Source of the DNA: an uncultured SAR86 cluster bacterium
Lineage (GTDB): Bacteria > Pseudomonadota > Gammaproteobacteria > Magnimaribacterales > D2472
Assembly: GCA_902591565.1 (NCBI GenBank)
Contig: CACJBC010000005.1
Span: forward strand, 1 to 64,000
DNA length: 64,000 nucleotides
Direction of reading: 5' to 3'
Shown in pieces: positions 25,336-34,107 of the stretch. A program made the translations under genes and the position numbers. Every line of letters starts with the position of its first letter. The first letter of the stretch is position 1. The notes below the pieces were generated by a model. It was not told the origin of the DNA. It did not search any database and saw nothing but the letters and a program-made list of their open reading frames with translations.

Positions 25336-26603
25336 TGAAAGTTCTAGTCATTGGCTCAGGAGGGAGAGAACATGCTCTAGCATGGAAGTCCTCACAAGAT
25401 GAGGCAGTGACTAAAGTTTTTGTCTGTCCGGGTAACGCTGGGACAGCGTTAGAAGAAAAGTTAGAAAATATTTCGCTTGATTTAAATAACTTTGAAGAAA
25501 TAGCAGATTTTTGCAAGAACGAAAATATTGCTCTTGTAATTATTGGTCCTGAACAGCCTCTTGTTATGGGTATGACTGATTTTCTTCAAGCCAATGATAT
25601 CAATACTTTTGGTCCCTCTGAAGCAGCTGCGCAACTTGAAGGCTCAAAAACATTCTCAAAAGATTTCTTTATTAAATATGGGATACCTACTGCGGGCTAT
25701 GCAGCTTTTGATTCATATGATGCAGCACTTACTCATCTTAATGAGATCGAATATCCAACCGTGGTTAAAGCTGATGGTTTAGCTGCAGGTAAGGGTGTAA
25801 TTATTTGTAATTCAAAAGAAGAAGCAGTGAATGCGCTCGATAGTATATTTAAAGATCAAACATTTGGTGAGGCTGGTAGTAGTGTTGTAATCGAAGATTT
25901 TTTGGAGGGAGAGGAAGCTAGTTTTATTGCTGTTGTAAGTAAGGACAAAATTATACCTTTAGCAACCAGCCAAGATCATAAAGCTGTAGGTGAAGGTGAT
26001 GTTGGTCTAAATACAGGCGGCATGGGTGCATACTCCCCTGCTCCAATTGTGGATGAAACTATTCATCAAAAAATTATTAATGAGGTTATGAAACCAACAA
26101 TGCATGGCCTTATTTCTGAAGGATCACCCTACTTAGGATTTCTATATGCAGGTTTAATGATTAAGAATGGTGAAATAAAAGTTTTAGAATTTAACTGCAG
26201 ATTTGGGGATCCTGAAACTCAACCAATTTTATTGAGACTCAAATCAAGCTTGGTGGAACTCTGCCTGGCCGCAATAAATGACGAGCTCGAATCTCATCAG
26301 ATTGAATGGACTGAAAAACATTCTTGTGGAGTTGTAATTGCATCGAAAGGTTATCCTGAAAGTTATGAATCTAATAAATTGGTTTCACTTCCTAAAAATA
26401 GCGAAAGTGAAACAAAACTATTTCACGCTGGAACTAAACTTTCTAATAAAGAGGTTTTAACCTCTGGTGGAAGAGTTTTTTGTGCAACAGCTCTAGGTGA
26501 CAACTTGAAGGAAGCGCAAGCGAAAGCATATAATCTTGTTGACCAAGTATCCTTTGAGGGTGCTTTTTGTAGAAGAGATATTGGTTTTAAAGGAATTAAA
26601 TGA
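25335..26603 (+). CDS. purD: Phosphoribosylamine-glycine ligase
   Basis: Joins phosphoribosylamine and glycine, using ATP, in purine synthesis. The 422-residue ATP-grasp enzyme shows VLVIGSGGREHALAWK at the N-terminus, IGPEQPLVMG, the ATP-grasp segment VVKADGLAAGKGVIIC, QDHKAVGEGDVGLNTGGMGAYSPAP, and EFNCRFGDPETQ with metal ligands. It overlaps purH by one base and coq7 by four (ATGA), so the fis-purH-purD-coq7 group is one transcription and translation unit. Confidence 0.99.
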   Translation: MKVLVIGSGGREHALAWKSSQDEAVTKVFVCPGNAGTALEEKLENISLDLNNFEEIADFCKNENIALVIIGPEQPLVMGMTDFLQANDINTFGPSEAAAQLEGSKTFSKDFFIKYGIPTAGYAAFDSYDAALTHLNEIEYPTVVKADGLAAGKGVIICNSKEEAVNALDSIFKDQTFGEAGSSVVIEDFLEGEEASFIAVVSKDKIIPLATSQDHKAVGEGDVGLNTGGMGAYSPAPIVDETIHQKIINEVMKPTMHGLISEGSPYLGFLYAGLMIKNGEIKVLEFNCRFGDPETQPILLRLKSSLVELCLAAINDELESHQIEWTEKHSCGVVIASKGYPESYESNKLVSLPKNSESETKLFHAGTKLSNKEVLTSGGRVFCATALGDNLKEAQAKAYNLVDQVSFEGAFCRRDIGFKGIK

Positions 26604-27235
26604 GCTTAATTAATAACATTGTTAATGAATTTGATATAGCATTAAAAACACTGTCAAATAAAAAATCAGGAACTGGAAGATCTTATCCTGCAGATAATAT
26701 TGAAACTAATAATGAGAGTCTTACTCAGAATGAAAAAGAACGATCTGTACAGATGATGAGAGTTAATCTTGCAGGAGAAGTGGCTGCACAAGCTTTATAC
26801 AGAGGCCAAGCGTTTGTATGTAAAGATCAAAAAATTAAAGAACATTTAATTGAAGCGGGAGAAGAAGAAACAGATCATCTGGTTTGGTGTAAAAAAAGAT
26901 TAGATGAGCTTGATGGTAAAGGTTCGTTACTAAATCCAATTTGGTATGCGGGCTCCTTTGCTATAGGTGCAATTTTTGGTAGGTATGGAGAAAAGGTCAG
27001 CTTAGGTTTTGTTGAAGAGACTGAAAAACAAGTAGTGGTTCATTTAGATAAACACCTCAATAAAATATCTTCAAAAGATAAAGCAACAATAGAAATACTA
27101 AAAACTATGCGTGAAGATGAAGATACCCATGCCCAACAAGCAGTAGAGAACGGTGGAGAAGAATTAGAGATACCTACAAAAAAGATTATGAAATACACCG
27201 CAAAGGTTATGACATCTACAAGTGCTCATATCTAA
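26600..27235 (+). CDS. coq7: 2-polyprenyl-3-methyl-6-methoxy-1,4-benzoquinone hydroxylase
   Basis: A di-iron monooxygenase that adds a late hydroxyl group in ubiquinone synthesis. The 211-residue protein has the two ferritin-like iron motifs: NLAGEVAAQALYRGQ with GEEETDHLVWC, and EETEKQVVVHL with REDEDTHAQQA. It marks an aerobic organism. The start overlaps the purD stop by four bases. In other gammaproteobacteria coq7 lies close to trpC; here the two are separated by the defence-like cassette. Confidence 0.97.
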   Translation: MSLINNIVNEFDIALKTLSNKKSGTGRSYPADNIETNNESLTQNEKERSVQMMRVNLAGEVAAQALYRGQAFVCKDQKIKEHLIEAGEEETDHLVWCKKRLDELDGKGSLLNPIWYAGSFAIGAIFGRYGEKVSLGFVEETEKQVVVHLDKHLNKISSKDKATIEILKTMREDEDTHAQQAVENGGEELEIPTKKIMKYTAKVMTSTSAHI

Positions 27236-27265
27236 AAAATCTATCTCTCATACTAGTAAGAAAAT

Positions 27266-27697
27266 ATGAAAAAAATAATCCTATGTGATATTGATGGAAC
27301 TATTGCCAACAATGATCACCGTCAACATTTTCTTGAAGGCAAAAAAGATTGGGATGGATTTTTTTCAGAGTTAATAAATGATGAGCCAATTTTTCCAATC
27401 ATTAATAAAGTAATCGATGAATATAAAGCTGGTATAGACATAGTTTTTCTTACAGGAAGACCAGAAAAATATCGCTATAGTACAAGCTTATGGTTAAAAG
27501 AATATTTTAATTTTGAGCTAAAAGTTTTGATGAGAAAAAATAATGATAAGAATAATAAATTAAAAGTTAAAAAAGAAATTTTTGAATCCAATTTTGAAGC
27601 AGACCAAATTCTTTATTGTATAGACAATGATGAGGAGCTTCTGAAACAATGGCAGGAAATTGGCTTAAAAACAATTAATGCTAATGAATTTAAATAA
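27266..27697 (+). CDS. HAD-family phosphatase, PNKP 3'-phosphatase-like
   Basis: A 143-residue HAD phosphatase. HAD motif I is LCDIDGTIANNDHR, motif II is FLTGRPEKYR, and the acidic pair of motif IV is in YCIDNDEELL. The DIDGT-xx-N-x-R and TGRPE arrangement resembles the phosphatase half of T4 polynucleotide kinase, which removes 3' phosphates from nucleic acid ends, but a small-molecule role is possible. It starts 30 bp after coq7 and ends 4 bp from the DGQHR gene on the other strand, so it could belong to either block. No kinase domain is attached. Confidence 0.8.
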   Translation: MKKIILCDIDGTIANNDHRQHFLEGKKDWDGFFSELINDEPIFPIINKVIDEYKAGIDIVFLTGRPEKYRYSTSLWLKEYFNFELKVLMRKNNDKNNKLKVKKEIFESNFEADQILYCIDNDEELLKQWQEIGLKTINANEFK

Positions 27698-27701
27698 ATT
27701 G

Positions 27702-30392
27702 TTAGCTGTTAATTGCCTCGTCAACCTTTCTTTTATCTAGCTCGAGAGTTTCATGAACGCTTAAAAGCATTTCTTTGAATTTTTTTTCATAATCATCAAA
27801 TAAATCTTTTTTTGAACCTAATAATGCTTCAAGCTTATTTATTCCCGGCATATGTGTCTCGTCTAAACTCTCACCAGTACCATAGTTTCTAAATTCATAA
27901 AAGGTGTCTATATATTTAGTCCCCTCTTTCCAAATATCATCTGTATCTTTTGGCTTTGCATCTTTATTAATTTTTTTGTCTCCGGGCAGAATAAGCAAAT
28001 TTTTATATATAAAATCAATAGTATCTTCTATTTGTTCTTTGGCAGAACTTTGAGAACTAGAAAGCTTGGGCACTGACTTTCTTATTAGTTCTGGACAAGA
28101 AAGTAACAATGATAAATCTTTGCCTTCAATCATTTCAAAAGCAGATACTTCATCATAATTAGCTCCTGCTTTTTCAACCTCACTTTGAAAGTCTATCCAA
28201 TCTTTTTTATAGCCAGTTTTGACTTTTATTGTTTTTCCATTAATACGCATTTCATACTCATCTTTTTTATGCAGATTATTTGGAACAATTAAGGCATTCC
28301 ATGGATCGCCGTTGAGATGAGCTTTTCTAGCGAATAATGCCTGAATGAGAAGTTTCATCATATTATGATATCTTCTCCCTTTAATGTCCCTTGTTTTTTT
28401 AGTAAGTTTTTTTATTTTGTTAGGGTAAGTTGAAATTTCTCTAAGCATGCCTTTACGCCATTTATCAAGAACTTCCATTTCCTCTTTGCTTCTTTCAGGA
28501 TCTCCTATCAAGGTTAATCTTGCTTCATCATGTTGATCAATTAACTCTGGATGTTTTTTTGAAAGATATCTGTATACCATATATGCGGTAGCTTGTTTTG
28601 CTCCAGATGCTCCTTTTTCATAAAAACCTGGATTTAGGGTTTTTGTTGATAGCTCTTTAGGATCATCATTTTTTATACCATTGGCTAGTGTTTGGAAATA
28701 TTGTTTACATGCATCAGAAATATCTTCAACATCTGGCCTATCAGATTTTGTCACAACAGATGTTGCCCTATCTATAACGCCGAGCAAACCACCAAAAACT
28801 ATGTTTTGTAAGAAACCTTCCTTGCCAGCTTTTTTTTCAGCAGCAGATGGCTTGAACCATAAAGATTCATTTTTTTTCATAACTATATTTAATAAATTAA
28901 TGATGTGATCGGAAACTAATTTTGAGCATTCTTCTAAATCTTCCCAATTCTTGGCACCGTTTTTACTCCAGAAATAAGACTTATGATAATTGAGTTCCCC
29001 GCCAAGAAAGCTCATAGATAATATATTAGTTTGTATATCCTTTGGACTAAGTCCGCCCCTTGATCCTTCACCATCTGCACGATTAATCTTTTTGTAAACA
29101 CTAGAATTAACATTATCTCTAAGATTAAACACAATCGAATTTGCTAAATTTCTTAAAAATACTTTCTGTGAAGCATACTGTATTTCCATAATAAGTGCCG
29201 GTGATATTGGTTGTGCTTTTTCATTAACTTCTAAAAACATATCCGCCTCTTCTGATGGGCTCATCCCATCAAAAACCGTTACTATTAAACGATGAGTTTC
29301 TCTTACGCTGCCAGGTTTTTTTTCTATGCCTGTATAACTAAATAACCTATGCTGTCCATCAATAACATGAAAAGTTCCTGGACAAGCATCAAACTTTAAA
29401 ACTCCAACAGATTTCCCCATACCTTTTTCGTTATCTTTGATTGGATTCTTCTCCCACACCAATTTAGATGCTCCTCTATAGCTAACTAAAATATTATTTG
29501 GAAAAGGATTTTGATTTTCGCTAAGCCAGTTAGAGATATCTTTAACTCTACCTTTTTTTAATAACCTTTGATAATACTCAGTAGTTCGATCATCTTCATC
29601 AAAAATTAATGATTTTGCTTGGTGGGATACTGTAGATATCTTCAACATTTCATCTGGTGATATTGAAAAAGTATAAACATCATGTTTTTTATTTTTGCCA
29701 GATTTTGAATGGAAAGAATCTATAGACGTCTTAGTTCCATAGTCTGGCTTATCTTTTCTAAAAAATCCTAAAAGTTGGATATATGCAAATTCAGGACTTT
29801 GACTTTCTTTTCTAACAGTATCTATATAGTTTCTATATTTTTCAGAAAATAAAATTATTTGATGTTTTGATAAAAATTCTTTGTGATCTTTATTTGAAGA
29901 GTTAAAACCTTTTGAGCACACCATGTGAAGAGGGATTAAGGTATCATCACCAAATAACTCCTTAATTCTTAAATCTTTATATGTACGCAGACCATTAACA
30001 TCTTTTGTTCTATCCATTAACTCTGAATGACTCAGATTGCCTTTGGTGGCCTTGCATTCAATAATAAATATATGGCGATCAAATATTACTACAATATCTG
30101 TTTGAGGTTTTTCTTTATATGCTTCAACTATCTCATCATTTACCTTTGGGGCATTTTTATTAGATATCTTAGAAAGATCAAAAATTGCTGAGTGATTTAG
30201 ATTGCTAATATATTTTGGTTTAAGCTCAAGAAAAAAATTCCAAATTTCCAATTCAAATCTATAGCCGTGAATATTTGGAAGTCTTGATTTAGATTTCAAC
30301 CAGGCTCTTTTTTTAAACCTTATCTCCTCAAGTCTAATCTCATCTGTTGCATCTACGAGCCAACCTTTTAATTCATCTTTAATTTCAATCAT
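27702..30392 (-). CDS. PD-(D/E)XK-like nuclease fused to DGQHR (DndB-like) domain
   Basis: An 896-residue protein that I do not match to a named system. Residues about 40-210 resemble a PD-(D/E)XK nuclease: Glu47, Asp99 (QTDIVVIF), and the pair Glu112-Cys-Lys114 in FIIECKATKG, spaced like a restriction active site. Residues about 240-560 hold the DGQHR motif (345-349, in FHVIDGQHRLFSYTG), the signature of DndB/ParB-related proteins, with FLEVNEKAQPISPALI following, as in DGQHR proteins. The C-terminal third is unassigned. A Dam-type methyltransferase starts 13 bp away on the other strand and an SF2 helicase follows. I infer a modification-dependent defence nuclease or regulator. The gene is AT-rich like its neighbours. 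Confidence 0.8.
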   Translation of the reverse strand: MIEIKDELKGWLVDATDEIRLEEIRFKKRAWLKSKSRLPNIHGYRFELEIWNFFLELKPKYISNLNHSAIFDLSKISNKNAPKVNDEIVEAYKEKPQTDIVVIFDRHIFIIECKATKGNLSHSELMDRTKDVNGLRTYKDLRIKELFGDDTLIPLHMVCSKGFNSSNKDHKEFLSKHQIILFSEKYRNYIDTVRKESQSPEFAYIQLLGFFRKDKPDYGTKTSIDSFHSKSGKNKKHDVYTFSISPDEMLKISTVSHQAKSLIFDEDDRTTEYYQRLLKKGRVKDISNWLSENQNPFPNNILVSYRGASKLVWEKNPIKDNEKGMGKSVGVLKFDACPGTFHVIDGQHRLFSYTGIEKKPGSVRETHRLIVTVFDGMSPSEEADMFLEVNEKAQPISPALIMEIQYASQKVFLRNLANSIVFNLRDNVNSSVYKKINRADGEGSRGGLSPKDIQTNILSMSFLGGELNYHKSYFWSKNGAKNWEDLEECSKLVSDHIINLLNIVMKKNESLWFKPSAAEKKAGKEGFLQNIVFGGLLGVIDRATSVVTKSDRPDVEDISDACKQYFQTLANGIKNDDPKELSTKTLNPGFYEKGASGAKQATAYMVYRYLSKKHPELIDQHDEARLTLIGDPERSKEEMEVLDKWRKGMLREISTYPNKIKKLTKKTRDIKGRRYHNMMKLLIQALFARKAHLNGDPWNALIVPNNLHKKDEYEMRINGKTIKVKTGYKKDWIDFQSEVEKAGANYDEVSAFEMIEGKDLSLLLSCPELIRKSVPKLSSSQSSAKEQIEDTIDFIYKNLLILPGDKKINKDAKPKDTDDIWKEGTKYIDTFYEFRNYGTGESLDETHMPGINKLEALLGSKKDLFDDYEKKFKEMLLSVHETLELDKRKVDEAINS

Positions 30393-30399
30393 TTATAAT
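30371..30399 (+). promoter_or_regulatory. Candidate promoter for the Dam-type gene, predicting leaderless mRNA
   Basis: A perfect TATAAT lies at 30394-30399, inside the 13-bp gap between two divergent genes and only 6 bases before the Dam start codon at 30406. A poor -35-like ATTCAT stands 17 bases upstream at 30371-30376, inside the DGQHR coding sequence. Transcription from here would begin at or near the ATG, giving a leaderless message. There is no ribosome binding site before the ATG, which fits. Confidence 0.4.
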
Positions 30400-30405
30400 T
30401 TGCTT

Positions 30406-31185
30406 ATGATTATAAAGTGGGCTGGCTCAAAAAAATGGTTGTTCAAGAGACATCCACACTTATTTACTATTAAATATAATACATACTTTGAGCCCTTTTT
30501 GGGAGGCGGTTCAATTTTTTTTCTATTGAGGCCAAAGAATGCATGTATCTCTGATATTAATGAGCATTTAATAAATTGTTTTAAAGCATTAAAAGAGGAC
30601 CCAAAAAGCTTATATCTTGATGTAAAAAAACTTATCGATAGTCATTCTGAGGAAACATATTATTTACGAAGAGATGAATTCAACAGATCTCCCAAGCCTG
30701 AATTATTTCTTTATTTAAATAGAACCTGTTATAACGGTATTTATAGAGAAAATAGCTCTGGGAAATTTAATGTACCTGTTGGCAAAAGAAGTTCATCATG
30801 GCTGCCTTTTAGTCAAGATGATTTTGTTTATTTTTCAGAAGTTCTTTCAAATGCAAATATCAAACAACAAAGTTTTTTAGATACTTTAAGTGGTGTTAAG
30901 GAAAATGATTTCATATATGTGGATCCGCCATATATCAAAGAAAATTCATTCAGAGAGTATGGAAAAGACGTTTTCTCGCCGGATGATTTGGGCGATTTGG
31001 TGAGTAAGTTAAATGAGTTATCAAAAAATAATAAAATACTATTTTCAAATTTTGATCTTCCTAATGTTAGGGAATTATTTGTTGGGCCACAATGGAAATT
31101 CCAATCTGTAGAACAAGCTACAAATATTTCTGGTACCAAGAAGGGAAGAACGAAAATGAAAGAAGTGCTGATATATAATTACTGA
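30406..31185 (+). CDS. Dam-type (D12 class) DNA N6-adenine methyltransferase
   Basis: A 259-residue adenine methyltransferase of the D12 class. Motif X-like KWAGSKKWL is at the N-terminus, the SAM motif I is FEPFLGGGSIFF, the NRTCYNGIYRENSSGKFNVP block matches the Dam family, and the catalytic motif IV DPPY is in FIYVDPPYIKENSF. The ATG at 30406 is preferred over TTG at 30400. It probably methylates a short adenine-containing site; the target cannot be read from sequence. It is divergent from the nuclease-DGQHR gene by 13 bp and overlaps the helicase gene end by 7 bp, a very tight three-gene unit. Confidence 0.93.
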   Translation: MIIKWAGSKKWLFKRHPHLFTIKYNTYFEPFLGGGSIFFLLRPKNACISDINEHLINCFKALKEDPKSLYLDVKKLIDSHSEETYYLRRDEFNRSPKPELFLYLNRTCYNGIYRENSSGKFNVPVGKRSSSWLPFSQDDFVYFSEVLSNANIKQQSFLDTLSGVKENDFIYVDPPYIKENSFREYGKDVFSPDDLGDLVSKLNELSKNNKILFSNFDLPNVRELFVGPQWKFQSVEQATNISGTKKGRTKMKEVLIYNY

Positions 31186-32351
31186 GCTTTCATCTGCTGC
31201 CATTTAATAGGCACGCCCTCAAGCTTATACCTATTGGATTCTTCTCTTAATTTATCAAACTCGGTTTTAGAGGAATATACAGTAACTATTAACGCATTTT
31301 GCTTATTAGCTGTGATTCTTAGTACCCTCCCCATTCTTTGGATTCTTTGTCTTTTAGATGATGAAGCGCTAAGTATCATTGCTCCATCTGCTTCTGGCAT
31401 ATCAAATCCCTCATCAAGAGCTGTACAACTAACCAGAACATTTAAATTCCCATTTTTAAAATTATTTAAATTTTCTTCCCTTTCAGCGTTGTCCAAGTCA
31501 GTATTATAAATTGCTGATTTATATCCTTTGGTATTAATAATTTCATTAAACTCTTTTGCTTGTTTTTTATTCTCGGTGAACACAATCCAACTATCTCTTT
31601 TATGTTTTTGCAGTAATTCAATTCCGAAAGGAATTCTATTTTTAGAATTTTTTACCATTCTAGCTCTATTAAAAATTAACATTTTTAAAGGATAGTCATT
31701 CATATCATTTCCACCTATGGTGGCTGCTCTTCTTTGAATGCTTTTTGTAAACTTCTTATATTTTTCCTCTTCATCCTGAGTCATAGCTGCATAGGCATAT
31801 AAAAGTTTGAAGTTAACTATTACTTCATCTTCTCTTGCATCTATATAGTCATAATCAAAGATAATGTCTCCAAGTATTTTTCTAATAATGATATAAAAAT
31901 TATCGTCGTAATCTCTTTCAGGTGTTGCCGAAAGGCCTAAAGTTGCGTGCCAATTATTGGTTAGAATTTCTCCCCTTTTTTCAGTACCAATTTTGTGACA
32001 CTCATCAACAATAAGAAGAGTTTTTGATGCATCAAATTGTTCAATAATATTTTTTACAGAATCAATGGTGGATATATTTATTCTTGAGAGATGTTCTAAA
32101 TGTTCTCCACCTCCGTTTAAAGCAATGTTTTTCTCATTAAAATCTTTTTGTAATCCTTCATACCATTGATCTAGTAAAGCTATGGATGGAACGACAATAA
32201 AAATTGAATGGTCTTTGTTTTCTTCTAGATACTTAGCTAGGCAATGAATGGCAAAAACTGTTTTACCACCCCCCGTAACTACTTTAACAATACCTCTTTT
32301 TTTTGCCCACCATAGGGGAAATGCTTTTGCTTGCCACTCTCTTAGCTTCAA
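31179..32351 (-). CDS. Superfamily 2 DEAD/DEAH-box helicase
   Basis: A 390-residue SF2 helicase, close in layout to the helicases of restriction and defence systems. Motifs: the LREWQ Q-like motif at residue 3, Walker A VTGGGKTV at about 26-33, VVPSIALLDQW (Ia), Walker B as VDECH, SATPERD (III), VLVSCTALDEGFDMPEADGAMIL (V) and QRIQRMGRVLR (VI). No nuclease domain is attached. Its start overlaps the trpC stop by four bases (ATGA), so translation is probably coupled to the trp operon. It converges with the methyltransferase gene, overlapping it by 7 bp, and is about 0.8 kb from the DGQHR nuclease. Confidence 0.94.
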   Translation of the reverse strand: MKLREWQAKAFPLWWAKKRGIVKVVTGGGKTVFAIHCLAKYLEENKDHSIFIVVPSIALLDQWYEGLQKDFNEKNIALNGGGEHLEHLSRINISTIDSVKNIIEQFDASKTLLIVDECHKIGTEKRGEILTNNWHATLGLSATPERDYDDNFYIIIRKILGDIIFDYDYIDAREDEVIVNFKLLYAYAAMTQDEEEKYKKFTKSIQRRAATIGGNDMNDYPLKMLIFNRARMVKNSKNRIPFGIELLQKHKRDSWIVFTENKKQAKEFNEIINTKGYKSAIYNTDLDNAEREENLNNFKNGNLNVLVSCTALDEGFDMPEADGAMILSASSSKRQRIQRMGRVLRITANKQNALIVTVYSSKTEFDKLREESNRYKLEGVPIKWQQMKAQ

Positions 32352-33097
32352 GCAAAATCTCCTCTCATCAGGCTCTCGCCAATAAGAAATACGTGAATGT
32401 TATTTTCTTTGAGTAAATCAATATCGGATTGATTTTTAATGCCAGACTCAGCAACAAAAATATTATCTGCTTGAAATTCTTCCCTAAGATTAATGGAATT
32501 ATTTAGATCAACCTCAAAGGTTTTTAGATTTCTATTATTTACTCCAATAATGGCATTCTTATGAGCCTGAACTCTTTTTAACTCATCTAAATCATGCACT
32601 TCAATTAAGTAATCTAGCTCCAATTCTTCTGCTAAATTAACAAAATCTTTTATTTGAACATCATCAAGAACACTTGCTATAAGAAGAATGCAATCGGCGC
32701 CTATTAATTTAGCTTCATAAATTTGATACTCATCTACCATAAAGTCTTTTCTTAGTATTGGCAGATTGGTTATCTTTTTTACTTCCTTAAGGTATTCAAC
32801 ACTTCCTTGAAAGTAATCTTCTTCAGTAAGAATTGAGAGCGCTGAAGCACCAAAGGACTCATATTCTTTTGCTTTTTTAACTGGATCAAAATTGGTGTCT
32901 ATTATGCCTGCGCTGGGCGAAGCTTTTTTTATTTCTGCAATGACGGCCTGGTCTTTGCCAATTATATTATTCTTAAAATTTGCTTTAGGAAGCTGTGTTT
33001 TTTTTAGTTGATCCAAAATATTTTCAACAGGTAAGTCTATCTTTTTTTGGACTAATTTTGTCTTAGTGTTTTCTACAATTTCATCAAGAATAGTCAT
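32348..33097 (-). CDS. trpC: Indole-3-glycerol phosphate synthase
   Basis: Closes the ring of CdRP to indole-3-glycerol phosphate in tryptophan synthesis. The 249-residue TIM barrel has IAEIKKASPSAGII with the catalytic Lys, ILTEEDYFQGS, LPILRKDFMVDEYQI, LIEVHDLDEL, IGVNNRNLKTFEVD and VAESGI. It is not fused to TrpF. It overlaps trpD by one base. Its stop overlaps the helicase start, which places a defence-type gene at the end of the trp operon. Confidence 0.98.
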   Translation of the reverse strand: MTILDEIVENTKTKLVQKKIDLPVENILDQLKKTQLPKANFKNNIIGKDQAVIAEIKKASPSAGIIDTNFDPVKKAKEYESFGASALSILTEEDYFQGSVEYLKEVKKITNLPILRKDFMVDEYQIYEAKLIGADCILLIASVLDDVQIKDFVNLAEELELDYLIEVHDLDELKRVQAHKNAIIGVNNRNLKTFEVDLNNSINLREEFQADNIFVAESGIKNQSDIDLLKENNIHVFLIGESLMRGDFA

Positions 33098-34107
33098 TAG
33101 ATATTTGAAACCCTTACATAGGCTGCTAATTTGTCAGCAGCTTTTCCATTATTCATTAAATCAAATGATAGCTCTACTCCCTCACTTATTGAGTCTACCT
33201 TTCTCGCAATATAAAGAGCTGCACCTGAATTGAGAGCAATCATATCTTGAACTGCAGATTTTTCTCCAGCAAAAGCTTCTTGCACCATCCTTAAACTTTC
33301 TTCAGATGATTGAGCAGCAATATCCTCAAATGGAGCAGAGGCTATTCCAAAATCTTCAGGACATATTGCATATTCATTTATTTTAAAATCTTTGTATTCG
33401 GATACATTCGTAGGGCCGGTTATACTTATTTCATCCAAACCATCTTCCCCATGAACTACCATGACATGCTCCATGTCTAAATTTTTTGCAACTCTTGAAA
33501 AGGTACTTAAAAGATTATTGTCATAAACTCCGATTATTTGTCTTCTTGCCCCACAGGGGTTGGTGTGTGGTCCCAATAAATTAAAGATTGTTTTCTTGCC
33601 TATTCGTTGTCTTGCTGGCATTACGTATTTCATTGATTCATGGTGCAAGGGTGCAAAAAGAAAGATAAAGCCAACCTGATTAAACACATTGAGCAATTTA
33701 TTTCTATCGTGAGTTATGTCTGCGCCAGCTTCTGTTAGAAAGTCAGCGCTACCAGATTTACTAGAAATGGCTTTATTTCCATGTTTTGTTATCGATGCTC
33801 CGCCAGCAGCAGCAACAAAAGATGAAGCGGTTGAGCAATTAAAAGTATGGAGTCCGGTTCCTCCGGTACCACAGGTGTCTATATGAGTTCCATCCCCTAT
33901 ATCAAACTTAAGAGATTTTTCTCTCATAACGGTAGCTGCAGCTGTTATTTCTGGCTCTTGAATCCCTTTTTCATTTAAGGCTAAAAGAAAACTTTCTATG
34001 TCATTATCTTCGACTTCACCACACATAATGTGATTTACAACATCCTGCATTTCTTGATTTGAAAGATCTTCCTTTCTACTTAATTTGTTAAGAATCTCCT
34101 TAATCAT
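33097..34107 (-). CDS. trpD: Anthranilate phosphoribosyltransferase
   Basis: Transfers phosphoribose from PRPP to anthranilate. The 336-residue protein has DTCGTGGTGLHTFNCSTASSFVAAAGG (PRPP site), KHGNKAISSKSGSADFLTEAG, the segment GRQRIGKKTIFNLLGPHTNP and VHGEDGLDE. It overlaps trpG by four bases and trpC by one. The trp genes run in the order E-G-D-C. Confidence 0.98.
   Translation of the reverse strand: MIKEILNKLSRKEDLSNQEMQDVVNHIMCGEVEDNDIESFLLALNEKGIQEPEITAAATVMREKSLKFDIGDGTHIDTCGTGGTGLHTFNCSTASSFVAAAGGASITKHGNKAISSKSGSADFLTEAGADITHDRNKLLNVFNQVGFIFLFAPLHHESMKYVMPARQRIGKKTIFNLLGPHTNPCGARRQIIGVYDNNLLSTFSRVAKNLDMEHVMVVHGEDGLDEISITGPTNVSEYKDFKINEYAICPEDFGIASAPFEDIAAQSSEESLRMVQEAFAGEKSAVQDMIALNSGAALYIARKVDSISEGVELSFDLMNNGKAADKLAAYVRVSNI

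Noticed and set aside
27702-32351. Standard Dnd phosphorothioation system
   Set aside because: No DndC, DndD, DndE or DndFGH homologue is near, so only the DGQHR motif is shared.
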